The position numbers were made by a program, and so were the translations under genes. Below the pieces are notes generated by a model. It saw only the letters and a program-made list of their open reading frames with translations. It was not told the origin of the DNA and searched no databases. Shown piece after piece: positions 8,316 to 16,443 of a DNA stretch of 64,000 nucleotides. The stretch is from Rikenellaceae bacterium (lineage in GTDB: Bacteria > Bacteroidota > Bacteroidia > Bacteroidales > Rikenellaceae): the NCBI GenBank assembly GCA_017442365.1, contig JAFRZW010000007.1, positions 275,271-339,270 on the forward strand. The letters are read 5' to 3'. How positions within the stretch are numbered: position 1 is the first letter of the stretch; each line of letters opens with the position of its first letter.

Positions 8316-9176
8316 ATGAAACTTACAGGTAGAAGACGTAGTTCGAATGTTGAAGATCGCCGCGCGAGTGGTGGCGGTCGAATGACCAAGATGGGTTTGG
8401 GAGGTCTGTTGGTCGCAGGTCTGATCACGTGGTTGCTGGGTGGTAACCCGCTGTCGGTGTTGCAGAATGCCGATTTGGGCGCAATGATGGGTGGCGAGCA
8501 GACTGAATATGTCCCCACCGAGCGCGAGGAGCAGCTGGCTGAGTTTGCGTCGCAGATTCTGGCGGGTACCGAGGACGTGTGGAGTGCGCTGTTCGAGGAG
8601 ATGGGACGTACCTATCAACCGCCTCGTATGGTGATATTTAAGAATGCAGTACAATCGGGTTGCGGTGGCGCAACATCTTCGACGGGTCCGTTCTATTGCT
8701 CGGCCGATCAGACGGTCTATATCGACCTTTCGTTCTTCGATCAGATGGAGTCGCAGTTGCGTGCAGGTGGCGATTTCGCATACGCATACGTGATTGCGCA
8801 CGAGGTGGGTCATCACGTTCAGTATCTGCTCGGTATCTTGGAGCAGGTGCAGGCACAGCGTTCGCGCGTGAGCGAGAAGGAGGCAAATCGCCTGACCGTT
8901 CGTTTGGAGTTGCAGGCCGATTTCTTTGCGGGCATTTGGGCGCATTATGACGATAAGCGCTTTGGCTCGTTGGAGGACGGCGATATCGAGGAGGGTCTGA
9001 ATGCAGCGACCTCGATTGGCGACGACCGTTTGCAGATGGAGGCTCAGGGATATACCGTTCCCGACTCGTTCACCCACGGTACGTCGAAGCAGCGTATGTC
9101 GTGGCTCAAAAAGGGTTACCTGACAGGTGATTTGAGCCGTGGTGATTCGTTCTCGATTGATTACGACGATCTCTAA
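8316..9176 (+). CDS. Neutral zinc metallopeptidase, YpfJ family
   Basis: The 286-residue protein opens with the family's basic tail (MKLTGRRRSSNVEDRR). One transmembrane helix follows (about residues 28-42), then an extracytoplasmic domain with HEVGHH at 162-167 and a downstream ELQADFFAGIWAH supplying a third zinc ligand. This matches the putative neutral zinc metallopeptidases related to E. coli YpfJ, whose substrates are unknown. It is the first gene of a compact run with the U32 gene, a methyltransferase and a small membrane protein; the next gene starts 6 bases after its stop. Confidence 0.92.
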   Translation: MKLTGRRRSSNVEDRRASGGGRMTKMGLGGLLVAGLITWLLGGNPLSVLQNADLGAMMGGEQTEYVPTEREEQLAEFASQILAGTEDVWSALFEEMGRTYQPPRMVIFKNAVQSGCGGATSSTGPFYCSADQTVYIDLSFFDQMESQLRAGGDFAYAYVIAHEVGHHVQYLLGILEQVQAQRSRVSEKEANRLTVRLELQADFFAGIWAHYDDKRFGSLEDGDIEEGLNAATSIGDDRLQMEAQGYTVPDSFTHGTSKQRMSWLKKGYLTGDLSRGDSFSIDYDDL

Positions 9177-9182
9177 ACAGCG

Positions 9183-11006
9183 TTGAAAATAGGAGCAGTA
9201 CATACGGTTGAATTGTTGGCTCCTGCGCGTGATTACGATACGGCACGTGCGGCGGTCGATTATGGCGCGGACGCCCTCTATATGGGAGGTCCGCGTTTTG
9301 GTGCGCGCTATGCGGCTGGTAATTCGATCGACGATGTGGCGCGAGTGGTGGAGTATGCCCACCGCTTTGGGGTACGAGTCCATTGCACGCTCAATACCAT
9401 AATCTACGACGAGGAGCTACGCGAGGCGGAACGAACTGCACACGAGGTGATTGCGGCAGGTGTCGATGCACTGATTGTGCAGGATCTGGCTTTCCGACGT
9501 ATGGATCTGCCGCCGATCGAACTCCACGCCTCGACCCAGATGTGCAATATGACGCCCGAGTGGGTGCGTTTCTTGGAGCAGGCGGGTTTTTCGCGTGTGA
9601 TTTTGGAGCGAGGATTGACCCGCGAGCAGATACGAGCTATACGTGAGGCTACGGGAGTTGAGTTGGAGTGCTTTGTTCACGGTGCGATATGTGTCGGACA
9701 TAGTGGTCGCTGTATGTTGAGTCGCACGATGAGCGCGCGTAGTGGCAACCGTGGCGAGTGCAGCCAGCCCTGCCGATTGACCTATGACCTGACCGATGGA
9801 GCAGGACGTAAGTTAAAGAGTGGCAAGCACCTGCTTTCGGTGCGCGATCTGGATCTCTCGTCGCATATCGGCGAGATGATCGACGATGGAATATGCTCGT
9901 TCAAGGTCGAGGGCCGACTGAAAGATATATCTTATATAAAGAATGTGGTGGCGTACTATCGTCGTCGGATCGACGAGGAGTTGGCCGCTCGCCCTGCGGT
10001 GCAACGTTCGTCGGTAGGGGAGAGTGTTATCGATTTTACGCCCAATCCGGCTAAGAGTTTCACACGTGGCGAGTCGAGCTATATGTTCGAAGGCAAACGC
10101 GCGGGCGTGGCGTCGTTCGATACCCCGAAGGCTGTGGGCGAGTATGTAGGTCGTGTGGCGCGTGTCGATTCGCGCACGTTTAGCCTCGACCGCTCGGCAG
10201 AGCTTGCAGCGGGCGATGGTCTGTGCTTTATTGCCGATGGTGCGCTGACGGGTACGAACGTCAATAGCGTCGAGGGTCGTCGTGTGCAGCCCAATCGAAT
10301 GGAGGGTATCACGCGCGGAGCGGAGGTCTATCGCAATTTCGATCAACGATTCCGATTGGCGCTGGATCGCAGTCGCACACGTCGAGTGATCCCTGCGACG
10401 GCAATGGTCGCGTTTGACTCAGAGGGCGTTACGCTCCGTTATACCGATTGCGAAGGCTATGTGGGTGAGGCGCGCCTCGATGAGCAACTCGACGCGGCAT
10501 CGAATCTCGAACGTATGGAGCAGACTCTGCGCGAACAAACGGTGCGCAGTGGCGATACGATTTTCCGAGTTGATCGGGTGCAGATCGAAGGTGAGGTGCG
10601 CTTTGTTCCACTTTCGAAGCTGGGAGCATTGCGACGTGAGGCGTTGGAGCGTTTGACCGCGCGACGCGCGACGATCCGCCCCGAACACCACTATGCTGAG
10701 GAGGATCGCACGGCACGAATGCCAATCGCGCAGCTCGATGGCCATTGGAATGTGGTGAATCGACTTGCGGAGCAGTTCTACCGCGACCACGGTGTGGAGC
10801 GTATCGAGCGAGGGTTAGACGCACGTGCTGATCTGCACGGCGAGCGAGTGCTGTTTAGCAGCTACTGTCTGCGTCGTGAGCTGGGCGAGTGCTTGCGCGA
10901 AGGCTCGAAGTTGCGCGATCCGCTCTATATCGAGCACGGTGCGTTCCGCTATCGCTTGGAGTTCGATTGCAAGCGCTGTCAAATGAATTTGATCTATGAA
11001 GAGTAA
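9183..11006 (+). CDS. Peptidase U32-family protein (RlhA/TrhP-like RNA hydroxylation)
   Basis: The 607-residue protein has a TIM-barrel-like N-terminal U32 domain: VELLAPARDYDTARAAVDYGADALYMGG, ELECFVHGAICVGHSGRCMLS and GNRGECSQPCRLTYDL with conserved cysteines. The collagenase-like tail ends in CKRCQMNLIYEE, with further paired cysteines. Characterised relatives (RlhA on 23S rRNA, TrhP on tRNA) hydroxylate RNA rather than cut protein, so I favour RNA modification. The start is TTG at 9183; no in-frame ATG precedes the conserved LLAPARD block. Its last codons overlap the next gene's start by 11 bases, and that gene is an RNA methyltransferase, which supports a shared RNA-modification role. 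Confidence 0.9.
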   Translation: MKIGAVHTVELLAPARDYDTARAAVDYGADALYMGGPRFGARYAAGNSIDDVARVVEYAHRFGVRVHCTLNTIIYDEELREAERTAHEVIAAGVDALIVQDLAFRRMDLPPIELHASTQMCNMTPEWVRFLEQAGFSRVILERGLTREQIRAIREATGVELECFVHGAICVGHSGRCMLSRTMSARSGNRGECSQPCRLTYDLTDGAGRKLKSGKHLLSVRDLDLSSHIGEMIDDGICSFKVEGRLKDISYIKNVVAYYRRRIDEELAARPAVQRSSVGESVIDFTPNPAKSFTRGESSYMFEGKRAGVASFDTPKAVGEYVGRVARVDSRTFSLDRSAELAAGDGLCFIADGALTGTNVNSVEGRRVQPNRMEGITRGAEVYRNFDQRFRLALDRSRTRRVIPATAMVAFDSEGVTLRYTDCEGYVGEARLDEQLDAASNLERMEQTLREQTVRSGDTIFRVDRVQIEGEVRFVPLSKLGALRREALERLTARRATIRPEHHYAEEDRTARMPIAQLDGHWNVVNRLAEQFYRDHGVERIERGLDARADLHGERVLFSSYCLRRELGECLREGSKLRDPLYIEHGAFRYRLEFDCKRCQMNLIYEE

Positions 11007-11904
11007 AATGCGAAATATGAAGAATCCCGAACTTTTGACCCCCACGTGGAGCGACTACGAGTTGATCGATTGTGGCGACTACGAGAAGCTCGAACGCTTT
11101 GGTCGTTACGTTACGCGTCGTCCCGAGCCGCAAGCCATTTGGCACCGCTCGCTCTCGGAGGCGGAGTGGCAGCGTATGGCCGATGCCTCGTTCCGTCGCG
11201 ATGCGCGTAGTGAGGAGCGTGGCGAGTGGCAACTGAAACCGCAAATGCCTTCGCGTTGGACGGTCGAGTATGCTCACGGACCTATGCACTTGCGTATGCG
11301 TCTGGCACTCACGTCGTTCAAGCACGTAGGTCTGTTCCCTGAGCAGGCCGAGAATTGGAACTATATCTGCGATCGCGTGGCAGAGATTCGTGCCAAGAAG
11401 GGGCGTGCCGAGGTGCTCAATCTGTTTGCATATACGGGTGGCGCGACGTTGGCGGCTCGTTCGGCAGGTGCTGAGGTTACGCACGTCGATTCGGTCAAGC
11501 AGGTGGTTACGTGGTCGCGCGAGAATATGGAGGCGAGTGGCTTGGACGGAGTACGCTGGATTGTCGATGACGCGCTGAAATTTGTGCGTCGTGAGGTGAA
11601 ACGCGGTCGCCAATATGACGGTATTATCCTTGATCCGCCCGCATACGGACGTGGTCCCGATGGCGAGAAATGGGTGTTGGAGCAGAACATTGCCGAGATG
11701 TTGGAGTGCTGTGCGCGATTGTTGTCGCCCGAGGGATTTTTGGTGCTCAATCTCTACTCGATGGGCCTGTCGGCAATGTTGGCGCGATCGGCTGTGCGTC
11801 AGGCATTTGGTGCTGCTGCCGAAGAGCAGTTTGGCGAACTCTATTTCGAGGATCGCGCGGGTAAGCAACTGCCACTCGGAGTCTATTATCGAATGAAACG
11901 TTAA
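10996..11904 (+). CDS. Class I SAM-dependent (RlmI-like) methyltransferase
   Basis: A 302-residue Rossmann-fold methyltransferase. The SAM-binding motif is EVLNLFAYTGGATLAARSAGA, with the acidic ribose contact in THVDSVKQ. The catalytic block is IILDPPAYGRGPDGEKW, a DPP motif shared with RlmI/RlmK-type rRNA methyltransferases. It lacks the N-terminal PUA domain of RlmI and instead has about 100 residues starting LIDCGDYEKLERFGRYVTRR. The exact nucleotide is unknown. It overlaps the U32 gene by 11 bases and precedes a small membrane protein gene by 15. Confidence 0.86.
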   Translation: MKSKMRNMKNPELLTPTWSDYELIDCGDYEKLERFGRYVTRRPEPQAIWHRSLSEAEWQRMADASFRRDARSEERGEWQLKPQMPSRWTVEYAHGPMHLRMRLALTSFKHVGLFPEQAENWNYICDRVAEIRAKKGRAEVLNLFAYTGGATLAARSAGAEVTHVDSVKQVVTWSRENMEASGLDGVRWIVDDALKFVRREVKRGRQYDGIILDPPAYGRGPDGEKWVLEQNIAEMLECCARLLSPEGFLVLNLYSMGLSAMLARSAVRQAFGAAAEEQFGELYFEDRAGKQLPLGVYYRMKR

Positions 11905-11919
11905 ACAAAATTATAGATT

Positions 11920-12207
11920 ATGGGAGTATTACTTTTGATTTTCGGTTTGCTGACCGGCACGGCACTCTGCGCGTTGGTTGGTATTTTGGGTAGCCGTCGT
12001 CGTTTGGGCTTTGGTTGGACCTTTATTATCAGCTTGATTTTCACGCCGTTGATTGGTTTGTTGGCGGCTTTGATCTCGGATCCTCTGCCCGAAGGCGAGA
12101 AGCGCTGGGGTTGTCTGGCGACGATTATCGGAGTGCTGACGTTGGCACTGATGGCCTTCTTCGGTATCCTGATTTTCGGTATGGGTGCAGCGATATTTGC
12201 GCTCTAA
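11920..12207 (+). CDS. Small three-helix membrane protein of unknown function
   Basis: 95 residues, nearly all hydrophobic, with three likely membrane segments (about 3-23, 30-50 and 70-93) separated by short polar loops (GSRRRLG and SDPLPEGEKRW). No family recognised. It is the last gene of the 8316-12207 run and is followed by a strong terminator, so it is probably expressed with the U32 and methyltransferase genes. Confidence 0.7.
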   Translation: MGVLLLIFGLLTGTALCALVGILGSRRRLGFGWTFIISLIFTPLIGLLAALISDPLPEGEKRWGCLATIIGVLTLALMAFFGILIFGMGAAIFAL

Positions 12208-12226
12208 ACTCATAACGATACAAACG

Positions 12227-12257
12227 AAAAGCGACCCCGCAATCGAGGGTCGCTTTT
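12227..12257. terminator. Bidirectional intrinsic terminator
   Basis: An 11-bp stem, AAAAGCGACCC (12227-12237) with GGGTCGCTTTT (12247-12257), lies between convergent genes. T-runs on both strands serve the small membrane protein and the AGCS symporter. Confidence 0.9.
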
Positions 12258-12277
12258 GTTATTTTTGGGGAGAACTA

Positions 12278-13687
12278 TTACCAGCACTCAATGCCGTCGG
12301 TGGGGATCTTATCCTTGACCTCTTCGAGTCGGAATACGGGGTCTTTGCCCGCACGTCGCTGACGCATATAGTCGTCCAAAAGTACAATCACGCGACGACC
12401 CAACAGCACGATTGCCACTAAGTTGCAGAGCGTCATCAGCGCCATTGTCAGGTCGGCCAGACTCCACACGGTTTGCAGCGTGGTAACAGCACCGAACATC
12501 ACCATTGCACCAACAGTCAGTCGGTATGCTATCATCGCCCAACGCTTCTTCGAGAAGAAGGCGATGTTTGCTTCGCCATAGTAGTAGTTGCCGATGATCG
12601 AGCTGAATGCGAAGAAGAAGATCGCTACTGCCACGAATACTCGTCCTGCGTGGCCGATCTCGACCGACAGAGCCTCCTGCGTCAGCATTACGCCGTCCAA
12701 CGAGCCATCGAGGGGCAGTCCGCTAACCAAGATAATCAGTGCCGTGCACGAGCAGATAACCAACGTATCGGTAAAGACGCCGAGCATCTGAATCAGACCC
12801 TGCTTAACGGGGTGCGACACGTCGGCCGTAGCGGCAGCATTGGGTGCTGAGCCTTCACCCGCCTCGTTGCTGAACAGACCACGCTTGATACCCTGCGTCA
12901 TCGCGGCACCAACCGTACCGCCAAACGCCTGCTCAAATCCGAAGGCGCTCTTGAATATCGTTACAATCACGTCGGGAATCACCGTTATATTTGCTCCCAC
13001 AACGTAGAGTGCCAAAGCCAAATATCCCAGCGCCATAAAGGGCACGATCAGCGCGCTCACCTTTGCAATGCGCTGAATACCACCGAAAATCACAATCAAT
13101 GTTGCGATTGTAATCGCTATGCCCATATAGACGTGATTGATCCCGAAAGCGTTCTCCATAGCGGCACAAAGCGTATTGCTTTGCACCGTGTTGTAAGCAA
13201 AACCAAAGGTCAGCACCGTCAGCACGCAAAACAGAATGGCCATCGGACGGCATTTCAGACCGTGTGTCATATAGTATGCAGGACCACCCACAAAGCTATC
13301 CTTGTCGCGGGTCTTGTAGAGCTGCGCCAACGTATTCTCGATGAACGAGTTAGCCGCGCCAAGCAGGGCAATCACCCACATCCAGAATACCGCACCTGGG
13401 CCACCGATCGAAACTGCCGATGCTACGCCCGCCAAGTTACCTACACCGACGTGGCTCGCCAACGAAACGGCAAAGGCTTGGAACGACGAGATACGTTTTT
13501 TACCCTTCTGCTCGTCGCTTTTAGTGCCCGACGCAAACAGCTGGCGGAACATATCGCCAATCAGTCGGAACTGCACGAATCGTGTGCGGAAGGTGAAGTA
13601 GAGTGCGCAAACGATCAGCGCTGCAATCATCACGTAGCTCCAAAGAACATCGTTGATCGAATTGATTATCTGCTGAAAAAGCTCCAT
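12278..13687 (-). CDS. AGCS-family sodium:alanine symporter
   Basis: A 469-residue polytopic membrane protein of the alanine or glycine:cation symporter family, which imports small neutral amino acids with sodium. The N-terminal helix pair (VLWSYVMIAALIVCALYFTF) is followed by the family blocks FQAFAVSLASHVGVGNLAGV and GPGAVFWMWVIALLGAANSF, then GLFSNEAGEGSAPNAAATAD and FSSIIGNYYYGEANIAF. These match the AGCS signature in order. It is the third gene of a minus-strand run with tsaC and a thioesterase (20-base gap). Substrate preference is inferred only from the family. Confidence 0.93.
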   Translation of the reverse strand: MELFQQIINSINDVLWSYVMIAALIVCALYFTFRTRFVQFRLIGDMFRQLFASGTKSDEQKGKKRISSFQAFAVSLASHVGVGNLAGVASAVSIGGPGAVFWMWVIALLGAANSFIENTLAQLYKTRDKDSFVGGPAYYMTHGLKCRPMAILFCVLTVLTFGFAYNTVQSNTLCAAMENAFGINHVYMGIAITIATLIVIFGGIQRIAKVSALIVPFMALGYLALALYVVGANITVIPDVIVTIFKSAFGFEQAFGGTVGAAMTQGIKRGLFSNEAGEGSAPNAAATADVSHPVKQGLIQMLGVFTDTLVICSCTALIILVSGLPLDGSLDGVMLTQEALSVEIGHAGRVFVAVAIFFFAFSSIIGNYYYGEANIAFFSKKRWAMIAYRLTVGAMVMFGAVTTLQTVWSLADLTMALMTLCNLVAIVLLGRRVIVLLDDYMRQRRAGKDPVFRLEEVKDKIPTDGIECW

Positions 13688-13707
13688 ATTACGGGGTTGC
13701 TTGTAGG

Positions 13708-14115
13708 TTACTTACTCAATCTCTCGCGCCACTCGTCGGGCACTACGACCGACTCCTGTGCTTCGAAATCGAACGCCACCATCACCGAACGGCTCTCGGT
13801 TTTGATTGTCTGGTTCGCACCCTCACGACGGTCGTAGATACGTTGCAGGAGCGTAAAACTCTTATTCCCAATCGATTCGCATTCGGTGGTTACGTACGTG
13901 TCGTCATCGAATCGTACCTGAGCCATATACGAAGTGTTGGTCGCTACGGTCAGCACGCGCATACGATCGACCTTAGCATCGCCCTGCAATGTTGCTGCCA
14001 GAAACTCGCTCTTCGCCACATCGAAATACATCTGCTGGCAGACGTTGTTGATGTGCTGAAAGCAATCCATATCGTTGAATCGCTTTTGGATTGGGGTCTC
14101 GGTGCGGAATTTCAT
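13708..14115 (-). CDS. Hotdog-fold acyl-CoA thioesterase
   Basis: 135 residues of the 4-hydroxybenzoyl-CoA thioesterase superfamily. RFNDMDCFQHINNVCQQMYFD carries the catalytic Asp and the helix-start His-Ile-Asn-Asn typical of YbgC/FadM-like enzymes. The rest is the expected beta sheet (TNTSYMAQVRFDDDTYVTTECESIGNKS). It probably hydrolyses an acyl-CoA or acyl-ACP thioester. It lies 8 bases after tsaC and 20 before the symporter, so it is likely cotranscribed. The physiological substrate is unknown. Confidence 0.88.
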   Translation of the reverse strand: MKFRTETPIQKRFNDMDCFQHINNVCQQMYFDVAKSEFLAATLQGDAKVDRMRVLTVATNTSYMAQVRFDDDTYVTTECESIGNKSFTLLQRIYDRREGANQTIKTESRSVMVAFDFEAQESVVVPDEWRERLSK

Positions 14116-14123
14116 AGCGCTGT

Positions 14124-14684
14124 CTATCGAATGATTTTGAACAATCCCGACTCATCAATGGCGATGATCGACGAAGGCTTGCGTGTGGGATTGCCCTCGA
14201 AACGGGGATCCACAACCAGATCCACGCCTGAACGAATCTCCTCTGCGATGCCGTCGAAATCCACAGGTGCAGGCTCACCCGAGATATTTGCCGAGGTCGA
14301 AACCAACGGGCGACCAAAACGATGCAGTAGCTGTCGGCAGAACTCGTGGTCGGGCACACGCACGCCGAGCGTTCCCTCGTCGGGCACAAGGTTTTCGGCG
14401 ACATTTGCCGCTCCCGAGAGTATCAAAGTGAGGGGCGAGGTGGCTGTTTCGAGCAGGTCCCACGCCACGGCGGGCGCACCATTGACATAGCGACCGACCG
14501 AATCGACGTCGCCCACGAATACGATCATACTCTTCTTATTCACAGAGCGTTTGAGCGCATAGATCCGATCGACGGCAGCGGCATTTGTGGCGTCGCAACC
14601 AATGCCCCACACCGTATCGGTGGGGTAGAGAATCAGTCCTCCGTTGCGGAGAACCTGCACTGCACGAGCAATTTGGTCTTTCAT
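14124..14684 (-). CDS. tsaC: L-threonylcarbamoyladenylate synthase
   Basis: Makes threonylcarbamoyl-AMP from threonine, bicarbonate and ATP for the t6A37 modification of tRNAs. The 187-residue protein is the short YrdC-domain form without the Sua5 tail. Seen: GGLILYPTDTVWGIGCDATN (nucleotide pocket), IYALKRSVNKKSMIVFVGD (basic substrate loop), LTLILSG, GVRVPDHEFCRQLL and PLVSTSANISGEP. The start at 14684 (MKDQIARAVQVL) was chosen over one 42 bases upstream because the family begins there. First gene of the tsaC-thioesterase-symporter run. A TAACTTTG -7 box lies upstream on the minus strand at 14724-14731. Confidence 0.93.
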   Translation of the reverse strand: MKDQIARAVQVLRNGGLILYPTDTVWGIGCDATNAAAVDRIYALKRSVNKKSMIVFVGDVDSVGRYVNGAPAVAWDLLETATSPLTLILSGAANVAENLVPDEGTLGVRVPDHEFCRQLLHRFGRPLVSTSANISGEPAPVDFDGIAEEIRSGVDLVVDPRFEGNPTRKPSSIIAIDESGLFKIIR

Positions 14685-14718
14685 TTTGGGAATTAAAGTG
14701 AAATTCGTTGCTAATATG

Positions 14719-14749
14719 TTGTGCAAAGTTAGAAAATTTTATAATTTTG
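14719..14749 (+). promoter_or_regulatory. yebC promoter, overlapping the tsaC -7 box
   Basis: TTG at 14719-14721, 20 bases, then TAATTTTG at 14742-14749. On the other strand TAACTTTG (14724-14731) faces tsaC, so the two divergent promoters interleave. Confidence 0.7.
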
Positions 14750-14806
14750 CCCTCACTTTTTCAGCTAATTCAGAATAAAATAACATAGATAAAAAGATCA
14801 CAGACT

Positions 14807-15532
14807 ATGGGACGTGCATTTGAGTATCGCAAAGCGCGAAAGATGAAACGTTGGGGCAATATGGCCCGTGTATTTACCAAGATCGGTAAGGAGATCGAAA
14901 TCGCAGTTAAGGCCGGTGGTCCCGATCCTTCGGCTAATACCCGCCTGCGCGTGCTGATTCAGAACGCTAAGGCCGAGAATATGCCTAAGGAGAACGTCGA
15001 GCGCGCAATCAAACGTGCTATCTCGAAGGATACGGCTGACTATAAGGAGATGGTTTATGAGGGTTACGGCCCGTTCGGTATCGCATTCTTGGTCGAGACC
15101 GCAACCGACAATACCACCCGTACCGTTGCTAACGTACGTGCTTGCTTCAACAAGTGCGGCGGTTCGTTGGGTACGAGCGGTAGCGTGGCATTTATGTTTG
15201 AGCATAAGTGTACCTTCAAGTTCTCGAACACGAAGGGTGCTGATCCCGAGGAGTTGGAGTTGGAGATGATCGACTTGGGCGTTGATGCTCTCGATGTTGA
15301 TGAGGAGAACAACATCACCGTTGAGGCTCCGTTCGATGCTTACGGTCAGGTTCAGAAGTTCTTGGAGGACAACGGTTTCGAGATCATCAGCGGTGAGTTC
15401 GTGCGTATCCCGACCGACACTAAGGAGGTTACTGCCGAGCAGCGCGAGAGCCTCGAAAAGTTGATCGAGAAGCTCGAAGAGGACGACGACGTTACCAACG
15501 TTTATACCACGATGGCCGAGGGTGAGGAATAA
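14807..15532 (+). CDS. yebC: YebC/PmpR-family regulator or translation factor
   Basis: 241 residues, full length for the family. It opens MGRAFEYRKARKMKRWGNMA, followed by FTKIGKEIEIAVKAGGPDPSANTRLR and NMPKENVERAIKRA, all diagnostic of YebC. Members have been described as DNA-binding regulators, and more recently as ribosome-associated factors that help translation through proline stretches; which applies here is open. The protein is acidic at the C terminus. The gene is monocistronic between its own promoter and a 15-bp-stem terminator. Confidence 0.94.
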   Translation: MGRAFEYRKARKMKRWGNMARVFTKIGKEIEIAVKAGGPDPSANTRLRVLIQNAKAENMPKENVERAIKRAISKDTADYKEMVYEGYGPFGIAFLVETATDNTTRTVANVRACFNKCGGSLGTSGSVAFMFEHKCTFKFSNTKGADPEELELEMIDLGVDALDVDEENNITVEAPFDAYGQVQKFLEDNGFEIISGEFVRIPTDTKEVTAEQRESLEKLIEKLEEDDDVTNVYTTMAEGEE

Positions 15533-15553
15533 TCCTCGCTGCGTCCGAAAATG

Positions 15554-15590
15554 AATACCGCCCGAAACTGCGAAGGTTTCGGGCGGTATT
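15554..15590. terminator. Bidirectional terminator between yebC and the secreted protein gene
   Basis: A perfect 15-bp stem, AATACCGCCCGAAAC (15554-15568) with GTTTCGGGCGGTATT (15576-15590), lies between convergent genes with T-rich flanks. Confidence 0.9.
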
Positions 15591-15614
15591 ATTATATTAT
15601 AATAGGTATCTCTC

Positions 15615-16412
15615 CTACTTGACCATATAGGGACTGCTCTTGGCCCAAGCGATCATCAGTTGGTTGCGATCCGAGTTCCACGCCTCCTGATAGAGTTTGC
15701 GCACCACTTCGAGCCACTTGTGGTTGCGGTTCTGGTCGTTGTCGCCGACATCTTCCGTACCTCCCGCAGCGTAGTATTGGTCGCGGTTGGTGCTGCAAAT
15801 ACGTGCATAGCGACCCGTGTTGGGTTTAATGTCGTCGTTGGTCAGACGCAGGTAGAACTCCAACTGCTCGTCGGTGCAGTGCTTGTCGGCAGGCACCATA
15901 CCCTCGGTAGCAACATAGACCGTTACGCCATCTTTGAATACGTAAGGCTCATAGAATTTCGGGGTGTACATATCCTCATAGACCACGCCTGCAACGGCAA
16001 ATTGAGCAGCCGACTGCCACCTGATAAAGTCGCGGATACAGTGCAGGTAGGTCGTATCGACGCTCTGCTTAACCTCCCAGCAGGTCGTTGCGATCCACGT
16101 TGCGAGCTTCTCGGGCGAGGGCATCAGCAGATAGACCAGACCACGCTTCTTGACATTTTTCTTCACATCGACACCTGTGTAGTACTCCCACAACTCAACG
16201 GGATAACCCTCCCAATTCGGAACGTCGTAGCGGGTGTCGAGTTTAGTTTGCGCCATATAGGCAGCTTTCAGTACATCTTTACACTCCTCAACCAGCTGCG
16301 GAAATCCGTTAGCGCGGAAATCGGCGGGCAGATCTTGGAATGTGGTTTGTGCCTTGGCGGGTTGCAATGCAAACAGCGCCAGCAACGAGGCAATCAATAA
16401 GTAGTTTTTCAT
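15615..16412 (-). CDS. Secreted protein of unknown function
   Basis: I do not recognise the family. The 265-residue protein starts with a clear signal peptide (MKNYLLIASLLALFALQPAKA, cleavage likely after AKA). The mature part is rich in aromatic residues, with several cysteines (in VEECKD, TTCWEV, HCIRD, KHCTDEQ and RICSTNR), and ends AWAKSSPYMVK. The start at 16412 was chosen because the upstream extension to 16592 reads through the rarA gene's end and is very basic. It lies 31 bases after rarA on the same strand and may share its transcript. It could be periplasmic or surface-exposed. Confidence 0.78.
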   Translation of the reverse strand: MKNYLLIASLLALFALQPAKAQTTFQDLPADFRANGFPQLVEECKDVLKAAYMAQTKLDTRYDVPNWEGYPVELWEYYTGVDVKKNVKKRGLVYLLMPSPEKLATWIATTCWEVKQSVDTTYLHCIRDFIRWQSAAQFAVAGVVYEDMYTPKFYEPYVFKDGVTVYVATEGMVPADKHCTDEQLEFYLRLTNDDIKPNTGRYARICSTNRDQYYAAGGTEDVGDNDQNRNHKWLEVVRKLYQEAWNSDRNQLMIAWAKSSPYMVK

Positions 16413-16443
16413 AGGTTTATAGTTTTGTTTTACGTTATGTGTC

